A stretch of 5,896 bases of DNA from Bacteroidota bacterium (GTDB lineage Bacteria > Bacteroidota > Bacteroidia > Flavobacteriales > Weeksellaceae). The stretch covers positions 1 to 5,896 of the forward strand of contig JAEWOM010000037.1 in the NCBI GenBank assembly GCA_023399675.1. Direction: 5' to 3'. Position 1 is the first letter of the stretch; each line of letters starts with the position of its first letter. The notes under the pieces were generated by a model, which saw only the letters and a list, made by a program, of their open reading frames with translations, did no database searches and was not told where the DNA came from. This document shows positions 4,859-5,896 of the stretch, piece by piece. The position numbers and the translations under genes were made by a program.

Positions 4859-5896
4859 TTATAATGAAATAGGAATTCCCGCATAAAAGTTAAGGAGTTT
4901 CATGCTGAAAAGGTAATTATATTTAGCCTGTGAAACAGAGCCCTGTGCATTTGCATAATTATTTCGGGCAATATTTACATCAAAAATGGTACTTCGTCCT
5001 GCAGCAAAACTTTTTTCCGCAAAATCCAGGGCAAGTCTGGAACTTTCGGCAGCTTCAACCGCTGAAAGATATACCTGGTAGTTGCTTTCTGCATCAAATT
5101 TCGCACGCTGTACACTTTGAAGCACATCCTGTCTTTGCAGAGCCAGGTTTGTTCTCGCGATATCTTCGTTGATTTTGCTTTGCTCAACCTGCAGTCTCGT
5201 GATTCCTTTGTTGAAAATCGGAATCGAAGCGGAAAGGTTAATCTGCTGCGCAAAATTTTCCTTGTACTGTTTAAAGAATCCGCTTTCCATGATTGGATTT
5301 CCGTAAAGATCCCTGCCGACGGTGTTGGTTACCAGAGAATTGAAATAGGAGGAGCCAATTCCGGCTCCTGCGCTGACTGACGGCCAGAAAGCCGTTTTCG
5401 TGATCTCCGTTTGTGCTTCTGCAGCCTGAATACGGTTTTCCGCAGCTTTGATGTGCGGCTGATTATCATAAGCGGTTTGCAAAAGTGATTCAATTGAATG
5501 AAGCGGCGCTTCAGGTCTGTCCTCTACATTTACATCAACAACATCAAAATTTTCGTAATCTTCCAGTCTAAGTAACTGTGCGAGTTCAAAGAGACTTCGT
5601 TTGGTGTTGATTTCAGCATTGACGGCATTTTGCCTTTCCCTTGCAAGCGCAGCACTTGCTTCAGCAAGAATCGTCTGCGGAGTGGTACCGACTTCTGTGG
5701 TTATTTTTGCCCGGGTATGAAGTTTTTCCGCATTTTCCAAAGCACTTTGCGCGATTTTTTCAATTTCTTTATTGAGTAAAATCTGTAAGTACTGCTGCGC
5801 AACCTGCAGCGAAATATCATTTTTTATTTTTTCTACGTCGTACGTCGATGCAGCTAAGTCAAACTCGTTCTTACGAATGTTTTTTTCCAGTCTGCC
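4859..5896 (-). CDS. TolC family outer-membrane efflux channel protein (5' end outside window)
   Basis: The frame is open from the right edge, so the visible 345 residues are the C-terminal part of a protein usually 420-480 long. TolC-family trimers form the outer-membrane channel of RND, ABC or MFS efflux and type I secretion systems. Visible residues 1-130 are long amphipathic helices ending the first repeat (e.g. EKIKNDISLQVAQQYLQILL). The second repeat begins near 137 (LLQTAYDNQPHIKAAENR). It contains the two barrel segments, about 172-184 (PSVSAGAGIGSSY) and 220-231 (NLSASIPIFNKG), and final helices to LLNFYAGIPISL. The first in-frame TTG near 5740 is internal, as coding similarity continues upstream to the edge. 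The inner-membrane pump and adaptor are not in view. It is the first visible gene of an operon with the SprT-like gene and manC. Its substrate cannot be told. Confidence 0.93.
   Translation of the reverse strand, partial: GRLEKNIRKNEFDLAASTYDVEKIKNDISLQVAQQYLQILLNKEIEKIAQSALENAEKLHTRAKITTEVGTTPQTILAEASAALARERQNAVNAEINTKRSLFELAQLLRLEDYENFDVVDVNVEDRPEAPLHSIESLLQTAYDNQPHIKAAENRIQAAEAQTEITKTAFWPSVSAGAGIGSSYFNSLVTNTVGRDLYGNPIMESGFFKQYKENFAQQINLSASIPIFNKGITRLQVEQSKINEDIARTNLALQRQDVLQSVQRAKFDAESNYQVYLSAVEAAESSRLALDFAEKSFAAGRSTIFDVNIARNNYANAQGSVSQAKYNYLFSMKLLNFYAGIPISL

Noticed and set aside
1..5896. Search for a new defence, mobile or repeat-based system.
   Set aside because: No transposase, integrase, toxin-antitoxin pair, repeat array or foreign-looking composition is visible. 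The genes are housekeeping or envelope types.

Overview
The window looks like ordinary chromosomal sequence from a Bacteroidota member, most likely class Flavobacteriia and close to Chryseobacterium/Kaistella. This is an inference from three things: protein style (a signal peptide ending in ISAQ, a flavobacterial type of SprT, a PrxQ/BCP peroxiredoxin), A-rich translation start regions without clear Shine-Dalgarno sites, and promoter elements of the Bacteroidota type (TTTG then TAnnTTTG). No rRNA, tRNA, IS element, CRISPR array or phage gene is visible. No intergenic stretch exceeds about 130 bases.

Left part (1-1261, plus strand): the C-terminal part of a DUF885 putative metallopeptidase runs in from the left edge. 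A gap with a TATCTTTG element and a perfect 10-bp inverted repeat follows, then a stand-alone response-regulator receiver protein. The 3' end of this gene overlaps the 3' end of the convergent nth gene by 12 bases.

Centre (1250-2376): nth (endonuclease III, minus strand) and bcp (thiol peroxidase, plus strand) diverge from a very short shared start region. Two TAnnTTTG elements lie head to head there, 2 bp apart. Both products deal with oxidative damage: one repairs oxidised bases and the other removes peroxides. This Nth contains no cysteine and so lacks the usual C-terminal [4Fe-4S] cluster. A hairpin terminator lies between bcp and the next convergent gene.

Right part (2397-5896, all minus strand): a tight operon reads from the right edge as tolC-family outer-membrane channel (5' end outside the window), then an SprT-like metalloprotein, then a short-form mannose-1-phosphate guanylyltransferase. 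It ends in a strong intrinsic terminator at 3144-3172. In both junctions the stop codon, one codon and the next start follow in the same reading frame. Downstream of the terminator is a small secreted protein of unknown function with a coiled-coil, basic tail.

I see no new defence or mobile system. The best leads are the cluster-less Nth, the overlapping nth/bcp promoters, the hairpin before the response regulator, and the same-frame operon junctions.
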